In this document: positions 23,781-32,477 of the stretch, piece by piece | Layout of the letters: every line of letters begins with the position of its first letter | Numbering within the stretch: the stretch's first letter is position 1 | NCBI RefSeq assembly: GCF_002803845.1 | Contig: NZ_CP024985.1 | Span: 7,947,501-8,011,500 of the forward strand | Direction: 5' to 3' | Length of the DNA: 64,000 nucleotides | From: Streptomyces lavendulae subsp. lavendulae | GTDB taxonomy: Bacteria > Actinomycetota > Actinomycetes > Streptomycetales > Streptomycetaceae | Notes under the pieces: generated by a model | Databases searched by the model: none | What the model was told of the DNA's origin: nothing | What the model saw: only the letters and a program-made list of their open reading frames with translations | Translations under genes and position numbers: made by a program

Positions 23781-24139
23781 GGTGTCCTCCTCTGATCGGG
23801 TGTCCGGTCGGACCGGTGAACGGCCCACGGCGTGCGGCCGCCGGATTCACGGTAATGGAATCGGATCGAGGATCGACCGAGCGTTCCGCGCGCTCTTCCG
23901 GTCCAGAGGAATTCGAGAGGAGATCCAGCGATATTGCGGTGGGAATTTCCCTTCCGCTCGTATTCTCGGTTGCGTGCCCGATGCCCATCTTCCCATGCAG
24001 GGCGCTCAATACGGCACCGTCGAATTTATCTGGGAATGAGGGTCCCGCCGTATGCCGGACACCTCGTCCTCAATTCACGGCGACATCGAACGTGTGGTGC
24101 GGCGGACGGCTGCCGCCAGGTGGAACGGATGGAATTCGA
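23781..24139. other. AT-rich leader upstream of the SAHH-like gene
   Basis: 359 bp with clearly lower GC than the surroundings (many AATT, GAATTC, TTTATC words), especially 23880-24140. Two short frames occur: a 21-codon one starting GTG near 23977 and ending WE at 24039, and one from ATG 24052 with GAGGG upstream that reads into the next gene in another frame. Promoter or leader function is inferred. Confidence 0.55.
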
Positions 24140-25762
24140 ATGGAACGGGAAACGAATACCCTGACCGTCAGACGGCCGGAACGCCCCGTGGCGCCCGCGG
24201 CCGACGGCCCGGTCTCCTTCGCGGCGACCACGGTCGAGGTGACCGGCGCCCCGGAGGACGGCCCCCACCTCCTGCACCGCGCGGCGCGGCGCCTGTGCGA
24301 GGCCGCGGGCCCGGGAGCGGTACCGGTCCATGCCGGCGGCGAACTCACGGCACGGCTCGCACCGGGTCTGCAGGCGTCGATGTTCGTCTCCACCGAGATG
24401 CGCGGCGACGGCGCGGGAACCTCCCTGCTGCGCCTGAACCTCCGCCTCTCGGGCCGCGGCGCGGCACCGTCGACTGCCTCGCTGGACCACTGGGCCGAGA
24501 TCTGGCACCGCCAGGCCTTCTCCGCGCCCGAGGTGGAGCGGGTCGCGGGTGAGCTGCCGCTGATGAGCGCCGCCGTCGGGCGCCTGCGGCACGGGAAGCC
24601 GCTCGCGGGCTGCGCGGTACTGGTCACCGGGCACTTCCTGACCGACCTCGTCCACCTCGTCGGCTGCCTCGCCGAGCTCGGGGCCCCGCTGGACGCGATG
24701 ACGGTCCTGCGCAAGGACTACGCGTACCAGTGGCGCCACCGGGTCCACGGCCACCTCGTCGACCAGGGCGTACGGGTCGTCGACGCCGCCGACCCCCGGG
24801 CCGTGGAGGAGCACGCCGAGCGCGCCCGCGGGCTCGGTCTGCGCTGCCTCGCCCTGGACGACGGCGGCTACGTCGCGCCCGCGCTGCTGGACCGCGCCCG
24901 TCAGGGGTCCCCGTGGCCCGCCGCGGCGGGGGACTGGGCGGGAGTGGTCGAACAGACCATGTCCGGGATCTACAAGCTCCGGGGCCGCGAGGCGGAGCTG
25001 CCCTTCCCGGTGTTCTCGGTCGCCCAGTCCCGGCTCAAGGGCCGCATCGAGTCGTACTGGATCGCCGAGAAGGCGGTCAGCACGGCGCTGGAGCTGCTGC
25101 CCGTCCTGAAGATGGAGGGACAGCCCGCACTGGTCATCGGCTACGGCAACGTGGGCTCCCAGATCGCCGCCCTCCTCACCCAGCGCCGCATGCGGGTGGC
25201 GGTCCACGACGCCGACATCCTCCACCTCATCGACGCCCACGAGAGCGGCTACGTCACGGACCGCGACCTGGCCGTCCTGCTGGAACGGCACGAGCCCCTG
25301 CTCGTCTTCGGGGTCACCGGCCGCACCAGCATGTCGACCCGGGAGTTCGAAGCCCTCCGGCGGCCCGCCTACCTCGCCAGCGTCAGCAGCCGCGACATCG
25401 AGTTCGACCTGCCCGCGCTCGACGCCCTGGCGGCCCGGAACCCGGCGGCCCGGTCCGTGACCGGCCCCTCGTCCCGTACGCACACGCTGCCCGGCGGCCT
25501 GGACGTCACCGTGCTGGCGGGCGGCCGGCCGGTCAACTTCCACGAGACGGACAGCATCAGCAACCTCCACTCCGACCTCGTCTACGCCGGCATGCTCACC
25601 GGGGCCTGCGCCGTCGCCACCCGGCAGGCCCCGCCCGGACTGGACCCCTCATGGGCCGATGCCGTCCTGGAGGAGTCCGGCCTCCTCCAGGACTACTACG
25701 AGCGCTACGGCCCCGCCGCCACCGCCCGCCCGGCCCCCTGGACGGCGGCCGACCGCCGCTGA
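24140..25762 (+). CDS. S-adenosylhomocysteine-hydrolase-like NAD-binding protein
   Basis: A 540-residue protein whose C-terminal 350 residues resemble SAHH. Blocks in order: CAVLVTGHFLTDLVHLVGCLAELGA (like the SAHH substrate half), EQTMSGIYKLRGR (like TTTGVHRL), SRLKGRIESYWIAEKAVSTALE (like SVTKSKFDNLYG, keeping the Lys but changing Asp to Glu and Asn to Ser), and the NAD motif GYGNVGS at residues 334-340. The position of the SAHH NxGHF motif reads SVSSRDIEFD, so the catalytic His appears lost. The N-terminal 150 residues are unlike SAHH. It probably binds NAD and a nucleoside-like ligand but may not hydrolyse SAH. The ATG at 24140 is chosen as the first with coding-like codons; its ribosome site is weak. 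Confidence 0.8.
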   Translation: MERETNTLTVRRPERPVAPAADGPVSFAATTVEVTGAPEDGPHLLHRAARRLCEAAGPGAVPVHAGGELTARLAPGLQASMFVSTEMRGDGAGTSLLRLNLRLSGRGAAPSTASLDHWAEIWHRQAFSAPEVERVAGELPLMSAAVGRLRHGKPLAGCAVLVTGHFLTDLVHLVGCLAELGAPLDAMTVLRKDYAYQWRHRVHGHLVDQGVRVVDAADPRAVEEHAERARGLGLRCLALDDGGYVAPALLDRARQGSPWPAAAGDWAGVVEQTMSGIYKLRGREAELPFPVFSVAQSRLKGRIESYWIAEKAVSTALELLPVLKMEGQPALVIGYGNVGSQIAALLTQRRMRVAVHDADILHLIDAHESGYVTDRDLAVLLERHEPLLVFGVTGRTSMSTREFEALRRPAYLASVSSRDIEFDLPALDALAARNPAARSVTGPSSRTHTLPGGLDVTVLAGGRPVNFHETDSISNLHSDLVYAGMLTGACAVATRQAPPGLDPSWADAVLEESGLLQDYYERYGPAATARPAPWTAADRR

Positions 25763-25767
25763 CCCCC

Positions 25768-25791
25768 GCCCGCCGGGCCGTGCCGGCGGGC
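25768..25791. terminator. Hairpin after the SAHH-like gene
   Basis: GCCCGCCGG at 25768-25776 pairs perfectly with CCGGCGGGC at 25783-25791 around a 6-base loop, 5 bp past the stop. No T run follows, as is common in Streptomyces. Confidence 0.7.
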
Positions 25792-25827
25792 CGGCGCGCG
25801 GTCCACCACGGACAGGCCCCCGCCCCG

Positions 25828-26033
25828 GTCCTGAGGGAGTCGTGGACGAAGTGCACCGCGTGCAGGTCCAGCAGGTCCAGCAGGTCCAGCAGGTCCACCG
25901 TGCAACCCTCGGCCGCCGGCCGCTCCCGCGCCCGCCGGGCCAGCCCGGCCGTCAGGGAGTCGGCGCGGTGGTGGGCCAGGATCACCAGGGCGTGCCGCCG
26001 GGTACCGGCGCTCCGGCCGGTCGCGGCGCTCAC
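25828..26033 (-). pseudogene. Remnant of a flavodoxin-fold NAD(P)H:quinone reductase
   Basis: The minus frame from GTG 26033 reads RRHALVILAHHRADSLTAGLARRARERPAAEGCTVDLLDL, the typical N-terminus of MdaB/KefF-type quinone reductases (usually about 200 residues). It then runs through an expanded 9-bp repeat coding for Asp-Leu-Leu, and after HAVHFVHDSL loses all resemblance. The frame only stops inside the SAHH-like gene, so no functional product is expected. The GTG overlaps the stop of the CurA-like gene (GTGA), showing the intact ancestor was translationally coupled to that reductase. Confidence 0.7.
25863..25898. repeat. Four tandem 9-bp units in the reductase remnant
   Basis: CAGGTCCAG at 25863-25871, 25872-25880 and 25881-25889, with a fourth unit CAGGTCCAC at 25890-25898. 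Each adds Asp-Leu-Leu to the broken frame; replication slippage is the likely origin. Confidence 0.9.
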
Positions 26034-27112
26034 CGGGCCGCGATCCCGAGCCGGACCAGCATCTTGCCCGTGTTCGCCCCGCCGAGGACGCCGAGCAGGG
26101 CATCGGCCGCGTGCTCGATGCCGTCGACCACCGTCTTCTCCGTACGCAGGGTGCCGTCGGCCAGCAGACCCGCGGCCTTCGCGATCCACTCCGGGAACAG
26201 GTCGAGGTGGCTGGTGACCAGCATGCCGCGCAGCGTCGCCTCCTGGGCGGCGGCTCGGAAGAGGTTGTCGGGCCCGGGGACCGGCCCGGTGGCGTCGTAG
26301 CCGCTGATCGCACCGACCATGGCGATCCGCCCGCCCGGCCGGATCGCCGCGATCGCCGCCCGGAGGTGGTCGCCGCCGACGGCGTCGAGGTAGACGTCGA
26401 TCCCGTCGGGCGCGGCCCGTTCGAGCTGGCCGGACAGGTCACCCCGGTGGCGGTCGAGGGCGGCGTCGTAACCGAAGACGTCCAGCAGCTTCTTCGTCTT
26501 GTGCGGGCCGCGCGCCGAACCGATCACCCGGGCCGCACCCAGCTGCCGGGCGACCTGCCCGGCGATGCTGCCCACCGCACCGGCCGCCGCCGAGACGAAG
26601 ACGACGTCGCCCTCCCGCACCGGCGCGGTGCGGGTGAGCGCCGCGTACGCGGTCAGGCCGGTGGCGCCCAGAGCCCCTAGGTAGTCCTCGGGCGCGGCGG
26701 CCGAGACGTCCACGACGGTTGCCGCGGCCCCGTCCAGGACGGCGTACTCGCGCCAGCCGAGGAAGTGCGAGACCGTCGCGCCGACCGGCACGGACGCGGA
26801 GCGGGAGGCGACGACCTCGCCCACCGCGCTCCCCTCCAGAGCGGCGCCGAGGGCGAACGGGGCCATGTAGGAAGGGGCGTCGTCCATCCGGCCGCGCATG
26901 TAGGGGTCCACCGACATCCAGGTGTTGCGGACGAGGACCTGGCCCTCGGCGAGCGCCGGGACCGCGGCGTCGGCGAGCTCGAAGTCCTGCGGGACGGGGG
27001 TGCCGACGGGGCGGGCGGCGAGCCGCACCTCACGGGAGACCGCGGGGAGCGGGGCGGGGCCGGTACCGGTGAGGCCGGTGTGGGTCGGGGGGACGCTGCG
27101 GTCGGTGCTCAT
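26030..27112 (-). CDS. Zinc-free MDR oxidoreductase (CurA/prostaglandin-reductase-like)
   Basis: A 360-residue medium-chain reductase without the catalytic zinc-binding cysteines. N-terminal substrate domain: QVLVRNTWMSVDPYMRGRMDD, a CurA/PTGR hallmark. NADPH domain: VSAAAGAVGSIAGQVARQLGA, then ARVIGSARGPHKTKKLLDVFGYDAAL and IDVYLDAVGGDHLRAAIAAI. Such enzymes reduce alpha,beta-unsaturated ketones or aldehydes with NADPH in the cytoplasm. It is divergent from the AfsR-like gene, with 130 bp between starts, and once had a quinone reductase coupled downstream, suggesting an electrophile-detoxification unit. Confidence 0.9.
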   Translation of the reverse strand: MSTDRSVPPTHTGLTGTGPAPLPAVSREVRLAARPVGTPVPQDFELADAAVPALAEGQVLVRNTWMSVDPYMRGRMDDAPSYMAPFALGAALEGSAVGEVVASRSASVPVGATVSHFLGWREYAVLDGAAATVVDVSAAAPEDYLGALGATGLTAYAALTRTAPVREGDVVFVSAAAGAVGSIAGQVARQLGAARVIGSARGPHKTKKLLDVFGYDAALDRHRGDLSGQLERAAPDGIDVYLDAVGGDHLRAAIAAIRPGGRIAMVGAISGYDATGPVPGPDNLFRAAAQEATLRGMLVTSHLDLFPEWIAKAAGLLADGTLRTEKTVVDGIEHAADALLGVLGGANTGKMLVRLGIAAR

Positions 27113-27168
27113 GGTGTTCCTTCCGTCCGGACCGCCGGGTCGCGGTCACGGGAACACCGTGCGCCGGG

Positions 27169-27199
27169 CCGCGCACGAACCGCTGACGGTCCGCGCACG
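27169..27199. promoter_or_regulatory. Direct repeats in the MDR/AfsR-like divergent promoter
   Basis: CCGCGCACG occurs at 27169-27177 and 27191-27199, 22 bp apart (two helical turns). SARP-type regulators bind direct repeats with such phasing; assignment to the adjacent regulator is inferred. Confidence 0.45.
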
Positions 27200-27242
27200 G
27201 CGGGGAAACCACCGGCCTGGCGCCGCCCGTAGGATGATCATC

Positions 27243-30200
27243 ATGCGTTTCGAGGTGCTCGGACCGGTGACCGTACGGACGGACGGGGGAAGCGTCGCCC
27301 GCGTCCCCGAGGCGAAGGTCCGCACCCTGCTGGCCGCCCTGCTGGTCCGCCGCGGACGCCCGGTGCCGGTGGACCGGCTGGTGGACGACCTGTGGGGGGA
27401 CGCGCCGCCCGCCGACCCCGTCAACAGCCTCCAGACCAAGGTCTCCCAGCTGCGCCGGGCCCTGGCGGGGGCGGAGGAGGGCGGCCGCGCCCTGGTCGCC
27501 CACGGCCCGGCCGGCTACACGCTGGACGTTCCCGCCCCGGCGGTGGACGCGGGCGTCTTCGCCGAACTGGTCGCACGGGCCCGCCGGGAGGAGAGTGCCG
27601 CGCAGCGCGCGGCCCTGCTCACCCGGGCGCTCGGACTGTGGCGCGGTCCCGCCTACGCCGACCTGGCCGACACGCACTTCGTCCGCGCGGAGGCCGCCGG
27701 GCTGGAGGAGCAGCGGGTCACCGCCCACGAGGAGCTCGCGGAGGCCCGGCTGGAACTGGGCGAACACGCCGAACTCGCCGACGGGCTGGCGGAGCTGGTG
27801 GCCCGGTATCCGCTGCGCCAGCGGTTGCGTGCCGCGCAGATGCGGGCGCTCTACGCTGCCGGCCGGCAGAGCGAGGCCCTCGCGGTCCACGGGGAGGTGC
27901 GCGAGCGCTTCGCGGAGGACCTGGGGATCGACCCGGGGCCCGAACTCGCCGCACTGTACGGGGCGATCCTCCGTCAGGACCCGGCTCTGACGGCCCGGCG
28001 CCCGCCCGACGAAGGGGACGCCGGTGCGCTCCCCGCGCACGCCGCACCGGCGAAGCCGCACGCACCGCCCGCGGTACGCCCCGTCGCGGGCGCCGTGCCC
28101 ACCCCCGTCGGCTCGCTGGTCGGCCGCGAGGACGCCGTCGCCCGGGTGTGCGCCGCCGTCCTGGCGGGACGTCTCGTCACGCTCACCGGACCCGGCGGGG
28201 TCGGCAAGACCCGACTGGCCCTCGCGGTGGCCGCGCGGCTGGCGGCCGGCCCGGGTCCGCACCCGGACGCGGAAGGCCCGTACCGCGACGGGATCCGCTT
28301 CGTCGAACTCGCCGGCGTACGGACCGGGGTGGCATCGGCCGTGGCCGCGGCCCTGGGCGAGCGGGAGGACGTCGCGGGAGGCGGCCCCGGCGGACGCCCG
28401 GCGGACGACCGCGAGGAAGCGGTCGGCAGGTGGCTCACGGGCCTGCTGGCCCCGCGCCGCATGCTGCTCGTCCTGGACAACTGCGAGCACGTGGTGGACG
28501 AGGTCGCGGCCCTGGTCTCCCCGCTGCTGCGGGACGCGCCCGGCGTACGGGTGCTCGCGACGGGCCAGGAGCCCCTCGCCGTCGCCGGGGAGGTACTGGA
28601 GCCGGTCGCGCCGCTGTCCGGCCCCGAGGCGGTACGGCTGTTCGCCGAACGGGCGGCGGCAGGTGCGCCCGGCTTTGCGGTGACCGGGGAGAACGAGGAG
28701 GCCGTCACCCTGATCTGCCGTCGCCTGGACGGCATCCCGCTCGCGCTGGAACTGGCCGCCACCCGGGTGAGGGCCCTGGGGGTGCACGCGCTCGCCGACC
28801 GCCTGCACGACCGGTTCCGCCTCCTCAACCAGGCGCGCAGGGACGCCCCGGCCCGCCAGCGCACCCTGCGCGCGATGATCGACTGGAGCTGGGGGCTGCT
28901 GTCCCCCGCCGAGGCGACGGTGCTGCGCCGGCTCACCGTGTTCTGCGGCGGCTTCACCCTGGAGTCCGCGGAGGCGGTGTGCGCCGGCGGCGGGACGGCC
29001 CGGGAGGACGTCCTCGACGTGGTGGCACGCCTGGTGGACTGCTCGCTCGTCACGGTGTCCCACGGCGGCGCGGGCGACCGGGCGGGCTCCGGCCCCGCGC
29101 GGTACCGGACGCTGGAGTCCGTCACCGCGTACGGCCGCGAACGGCTGGCGGAGGCCGGCGAGGACCGGACCCTCGGGCAGCGGCACGCCCGCCACTTCGC
29201 GGACCTCGCCGAGCGGGCGGCGGCCGGACTCCACGACCGGGACCAGCGCGCCTGGCTGGACCGCCTGGACCTGGCGGCGGCCCTCGACCACGCGGTGGAA
29301 GCCGGGCCGTCCGGGCTCGCGGCACGCCTCGTCGAGTCCCTGGCCTGGTACTGGTTCCTGCGCGGCCGGATCGCGGAGGCACGCGCCGCGCTGGCGGCGG
29401 CCCACGGACGCGCGGAGGCCGACGGACGCGCGGAGGCCGACGGTGCGACCGGCCGGGAGGCGTCGCTGCGGACCCTGCGGGCGGCGTTCGAGGTGTTCGC
29501 CGGCGGCGACGACCCGGGCCCGGCGGTATCCGCCGACGCCGGTCCGCGGGCCCGCTGGCTGCTGGAGTTCGCCCGGCTGTGCTTCACCGGCGCCGCCACC
29601 GCGCCGGACGACGGGGTCCTGGACACCCTGCCGGACACCTTCCGCACCCGGGGCGACCGGTGGGGCGAGGCGGCCGCGTACAGCGCCCTCGCCACCCGCG
29701 CCCTGTACCGGGGCGACCTCGGCCACCTCGACCGGCACGCCCGCGCCGCCGCGGACCTCTTCGACCGGCTCGGCGACCGGTGGGGCCAGTTGCAGAGTTC
29801 CGAGCAGCTGGGCGTGCTCGCCGAGGTCCGCGGCGACTACCCGACGGCCGCCCGGCTGTACGAGGACGGGGTGCGCACGGCCAGGGAACTGGAACTGTGG
29901 ACGACGGTCTCCTTCCGCCTGGCCCGGCAGGGCCGCATCGCCCTGCTGACCGGCGACCTCGCGGGGGCGGAGCTGCTGCACGAGCGGGCCCGGCGGATCG
30001 CGGTGGAGCACTCGCACCGGCCGGCGGAGCAGTTCGCGGTGATCGGCCTGGCGCTGGGTGCCCGTCGCGGCGGTGACCCGGCCAGGGCCGAGACCCTGCT
30101 GCGGCCCTGGCTCGACTGGAACCGGAGGCTGGGCGTGGACGCCGGAGCCGCGCTGGTCCTGGCACAACTCGGCTACGCGGCCGAGCTCCGGGGCGACCCG

Positions 30201-30587
30201 GAGCGCGCCCGGTCCCTGCACGAGGAGGGCCTCGAAGCCGCCCGCCGCACCGGCGACCCCCGGGCCCTGGCCCTGGCCTTCGAGGGCCTCGCGGGCGCCC
30301 TGACGGCACCCGCCCCCGACGCGCCGCCCCACCCGGCCGTCCCCGCCCCGGCCCCGGGCGAGCGTCGGACCGACCTGCTGCGGGCCGGTGAACTCCTGGG
30401 CGCCGCCCACACCTTGCGGCAGTCCGTCGGCACACCGCTGCCACCCGCGGAACGCACCGACGTCGACCGGGCCACCGCCCGGCTCCGCGACGCCCTCGGC
30501 GAACCGGCGTACATCCGCGCCTTCACCTGCGGCCACGACCACCCGGAACGCCACGTCGACGGGCCCGACGCGGCCTTCCCGGGGTGA
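27243..30587 (+). CDS. AfsR/SARP-type regulator with NB-ARC and TPR domains
   Basis: A 1,114-residue multidomain activator. Residues 1-95: OmpR-like winged helix (MRFEVLGPVTV ... INSL-type recognition region VNSLQTKVSQLRRAL). About 100-250: bacterial transcriptional activation domain (LWRGPAYADLADTHFVRAEA). About 290-620: STAND ATPase with Walker A GPGGVGKTRLAL (about 318) and Walker B LLVLDNCEHV (about 408). The rest: TPR-like helices. An 18-bp unit (29406-29441) is duplicated in frame, giving GRAEADGRAEAD. AfsR-like proteins integrate signals to switch on antibiotic genes. An alternative ATG 9 bp upstream (27234) is equally possible. It is divergent from the CurA-like reductase gene. Confidence 0.92.
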   Translation: MRFEVLGPVTVRTDGGSVARVPEAKVRTLLAALLVRRGRPVPVDRLVDDLWGDAPPADPVNSLQTKVSQLRRALAGAEEGGRALVAHGPAGYTLDVPAPAVDAGVFAELVARARREESAAQRAALLTRALGLWRGPAYADLADTHFVRAEAAGLEEQRVTAHEELAEARLELGEHAELADGLAELVARYPLRQRLRAAQMRALYAAGRQSEALAVHGEVRERFAEDLGIDPGPELAALYGAILRQDPALTARRPPDEGDAGALPAHAAPAKPHAPPAVRPVAGAVPTPVGSLVGREDAVARVCAAVLAGRLVTLTGPGGVGKTRLALAVAARLAAGPGPHPDAEGPYRDGIRFVELAGVRTGVASAVAAALGEREDVAGGGPGGRPADDREEAVGRWLTGLLAPRRMLLVLDNCEHVVDEVAALVSPLLRDAPGVRVLATGQEPLAVAGEVLEPVAPLSGPEAVRLFAERAAAGAPGFAVTGENEEAVTLICRRLDGIPLALELAATRVRALGVHALADRLHDRFRLLNQARRDAPARQRTLRAMIDWSWGLLSPAEATVLRRLTVFCGGFTLESAEAVCAGGGTAREDVLDVVARLVDCSLVTVSHGGAGDRAGSGPARYRTLESVTAYGRERLAEAGEDRTLGQRHARHFADLAERAAAGLHDRDQRAWLDRLDLAAALDHAVEAGPSGLAARLVESLAWYWFLRGRIAEARAALAAAHGRAEADGRAEADGATGREASLRTLRAAFEVFAGGDDPGPAVSADAGPRARWLLEFARLCFTGAATAPDDGVLDTLPDTFRTRGDRWGEAAAYSALATRALYRGDLGHLDRHARAAADLFDRLGDRWGQLQSSEQLGVLAEVRGDYPTAARLYEDGVRTARELELWTTVSFRLARQGRIALLTGDLAGAELLHERARRIAVEHSHRPAEQFAVIGLALGARRGGDPARAETLLRPWLDWNRRLGVDAGAALVLAQLGYAAELRGDPERARSLHEEGLEAARRTGDPRALALAFEGLAGALTAPAPDAPPHPAVPAPAPGERRTDLLRAGELLGAAHTLRQSVGTPLPPAERTDVDRATARLRDALGEPAYIRAFTCGHDHPERHVDGPDAAFPG

Positions 30588-30661
30588 ACCGGGCAGGCCG
30601 TACGGGTGACGCGACGGCAGCGTCCGCGCGCCCGCGCACCGGAGGCGACTACAACCGTCCT

Positions 30662-30919
30662 GTGATCCCCCTCCGTTCACACGCACACCGCGCCGGTCCC
30701 CGCGCGGCCCGGCGCCCGGTCCCGGCGGCGCTGGCAGTGGCGGTCTGCCTGTTCGCGTCGTTGGTCCCGGCCCTGGTCCAGCCGTCAGCCCGGGCCGGCG
30801 GCCCCTGCACGTCCGAGGCCGACGGAACGCAGATCCTCTCGAACGAGCAGTACGCCCTGTGCTTCGGCGAGCCGCAGGACCGTCGGCCGGAACACCGGGT
30901 CGCCCCGCCGAACGCCTGA
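30662..30919 (+). CDS. Possible small secreted protein
   Basis: An 85-residue candidate. A basic lead (IPLRSHAHRAGPRAARRP) is followed by a hydrophobic signal segment (VPAALAVAVCLFASLVPALV) and a likely cleavage after ARA, leaving a mature part of about 35 residues (GGPCTSEADGTQILSNEQYALCFGEPQ...) with two cysteines that could pair. Starts with GTG; no strong ribosome site is visible. The codon pattern is acceptable, but homology is unknown, so it may be spurious. Confidence 0.42.
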   Translation: MIPLRSHAHRAGPRAARRPVPAALAVAVCLFASLVPALVQPSARAGGPCTSEADGTQILSNEQYALCFGEPQDRRPEHRVAPPNA

Positions 30920-31025
30920 TCACGGCCCGGCTTGAGGGCTGGCCCCATCGGCGTAGCGTGAAAAGAGACGCCCGGGGCCCCGGCGGACGTCGCCGGTGTG
31001 TGCGCGGGCGCGAGGAGCGTCGGCC

Positions 31026-32396
31026 ATGGCAAAGATTTCCGTGGACCAGCTGCGCGAACGGGTGCGCGGCGCGGTCGTGACCCCGCAGGACGCGGCCTAC
31101 GACGAGGCGCGCAAGGTCTACAACGCGATGATCGACCGGAAACCGGCCGTCGTCGTGCGTTGCGCCGGCGCCGCCGACGTCATGGCGACGGTCGACTTCG
31201 CCCGGGAGAACGGGCTGGACCTCGCGGTGCGCGGCGGCAGTCACAGCGTGCCCGGCTTCGGCACCTGCGACGACGGCGTCGTGGCCGACCTGACCGGGAT
31301 GCGGGGGGTCCGGGTCGACCCGGGCGACCGGACGGCGCGCGCCGAGGGCGGAGCGACCTGGGGCGACTTCAACGCGGCCACGCACGTCTTCGGCCTGGCG
31401 ACGACCGGCGGGATCATATCCACCACCGGCGTCGGCGGACTCACCCTGGGCGGCGGCATCGGCTACCTCTGCCGCGGGCAGGGCCTGAGCTGCGACAACC
31501 TGGTCTCCGCGGACGTGGTGACCGCCGACGGCCGACTGGTGGTCGCCAGCGAGGACGAGAACGAGGACCTCTACTGGGCGCTGCGCGGCGGGGGAGGGAA
31601 CTTCGGGGCGGTGACCTCGCTCGAATTCCGGCTGGCCCCGGTCCAGGACGTGTACGGCGGGCCCATGCTGTTCGAACTGGCCGACGCCGGTGCCGTGCTG
31701 CGCGGCTACCGCGAGCTCATCGCCGACGCACCCCGGCAGCTGGGCGGCTTCCCCGCCTTCCAGATCGCCCCGCCCCTGCCCTTCATCCCCGAGGACCGGC
31801 ACGGGGAACCCTTCATCCTGATCGTGGCCTGCTGGGCCGGCCCGATCGGGGAGGGCGAGCGGGCCGTGCAGCAGTTCCGCGAGTTCGCCCCCGTGGTCGC
31901 CGAACACGTCGGGCCCATGCCCTATCCCGCGCTGAACAGTGCCTTCGACGCCCTCGTACCGCCCGGGCTCCAGCACTACTGGAAGGCCAACTTCGTCACC
32001 GAGCTCAGCGACGCCGCGATCGAGGCCCACCTGGTCCACGGTCCCCAGGTCCCGGTGGTGAACTCGACCGTCCACATCTACCCGATCAACGGCGCCTGTC
32101 ACGACGTCCCGCAGGACGCCACGGCCTTCGCCTACCGGGACGCCTCGTTCGCCACGGTCATCGCCGGCATGTGGCCCGACCCGGCCGACAACGAGGCCAA
32201 CACCGCCTGGGTGCGCGGCTACTACGAGGCGACCGCTCCGCACTCCGAGGAGGGCGGCTACGTGAACTTCATGGCCGGCGACGACCAGGACCGGGTCCGG
32301 GCCAACTACAAGGGGAACTACGACCGGCTGGTGGAGGTCAAGCGCGCCTACGACCCGGACAACCTGTTCCACCTGAACCAGAACATCAAGCCGTAG
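31026..32396 (+). CDS. FAD-linked oxidase of the PCMH/BBE family
   Basis: A 456-residue vanillyl-alcohol-oxidase-type flavoprotein. The FAD domain shows LAVRGGSHSVPGFGTCDDGVVADL, in which the His of GGSHS is the usual covalent FAD attachment site, and GVGGLTLGGGIGYLCRGQGLSCDNL. The C-terminal berberine-bridge-like segment ends YKGNYDRLVEVKRAYDPDNLFHLNQNI, a family hallmark. These enzymes oxidise sugars, alkaloids or other alcohols and amines with oxygen. No signal peptide is visible, so it is probably cytoplasmic. A very long perfect hairpin follows its stop. The substrate is unknown. Confidence 0.92.
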   Translation: MAKISVDQLRERVRGAVVTPQDAAYDEARKVYNAMIDRKPAVVVRCAGAADVMATVDFARENGLDLAVRGGSHSVPGFGTCDDGVVADLTGMRGVRVDPGDRTARAEGGATWGDFNAATHVFGLATTGGIISTTGVGGLTLGGGIGYLCRGQGLSCDNLVSADVVTADGRLVVASEDENEDLYWALRGGGGNFGAVTSLEFRLAPVQDVYGGPMLFELADAGAVLRGYRELIADAPRQLGGFPAFQIAPPLPFIPEDRHGEPFILIVACWAGPIGEGERAVQQFREFAPVVAEHVGPMPYPALNSAFDALVPPGLQHYWKANFVTELSDAAIEAHLVHGPQVPVVNSTVHIYPINGACHDVPQDATAFAYRDASFATVIAGMWPDPADNEANTAWVRGYYEATAPHSEEGGYVNFMAGDDQDRVRANYKGNYDRLVEVKRAYDPDNLFHLNQNIKP

Positions 32397-32404
32397 CAAG
32401 CCCC

Positions 32405-32467
32405 GCCGCACACGGCGAAGTGCGGACCGTCGGTCCGACCGACGGTCCGCACTTCGCCGTGTGCGGC
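32405..32467. terminator. Perfect 30-bp-stem hairpin terminator
   Basis: Arms 32405-32434 and 32438-32467 are exact reverse complements over 30 bp with a CCG loop. It starts 8 bp after the oxidase stop and is followed by a GTTTTC tract; on the other strand it lies just past the stop of the small secreted gene. Likely a bidirectional terminator. Confidence 0.88.
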
Positions 32468-32477
32468 CTGGTTTTCG

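Noticed and set aside
23977..24039. Short frame ending VEFIWE as a RiPP precursor peptide
   Set aside because: No leader-binding, cyclase or protease gene is adjacent, and the frame is only 21 codons. Kept only as part of the leader observation.
27030..32411. A 1,793-codon minus-strand open frame opposite the AfsR-like and FAD oxidase genes
   Set aside because: It has no domain pattern and lies wholly antisense to two well-supported genes. Long antisense frames are expected at this GC content.
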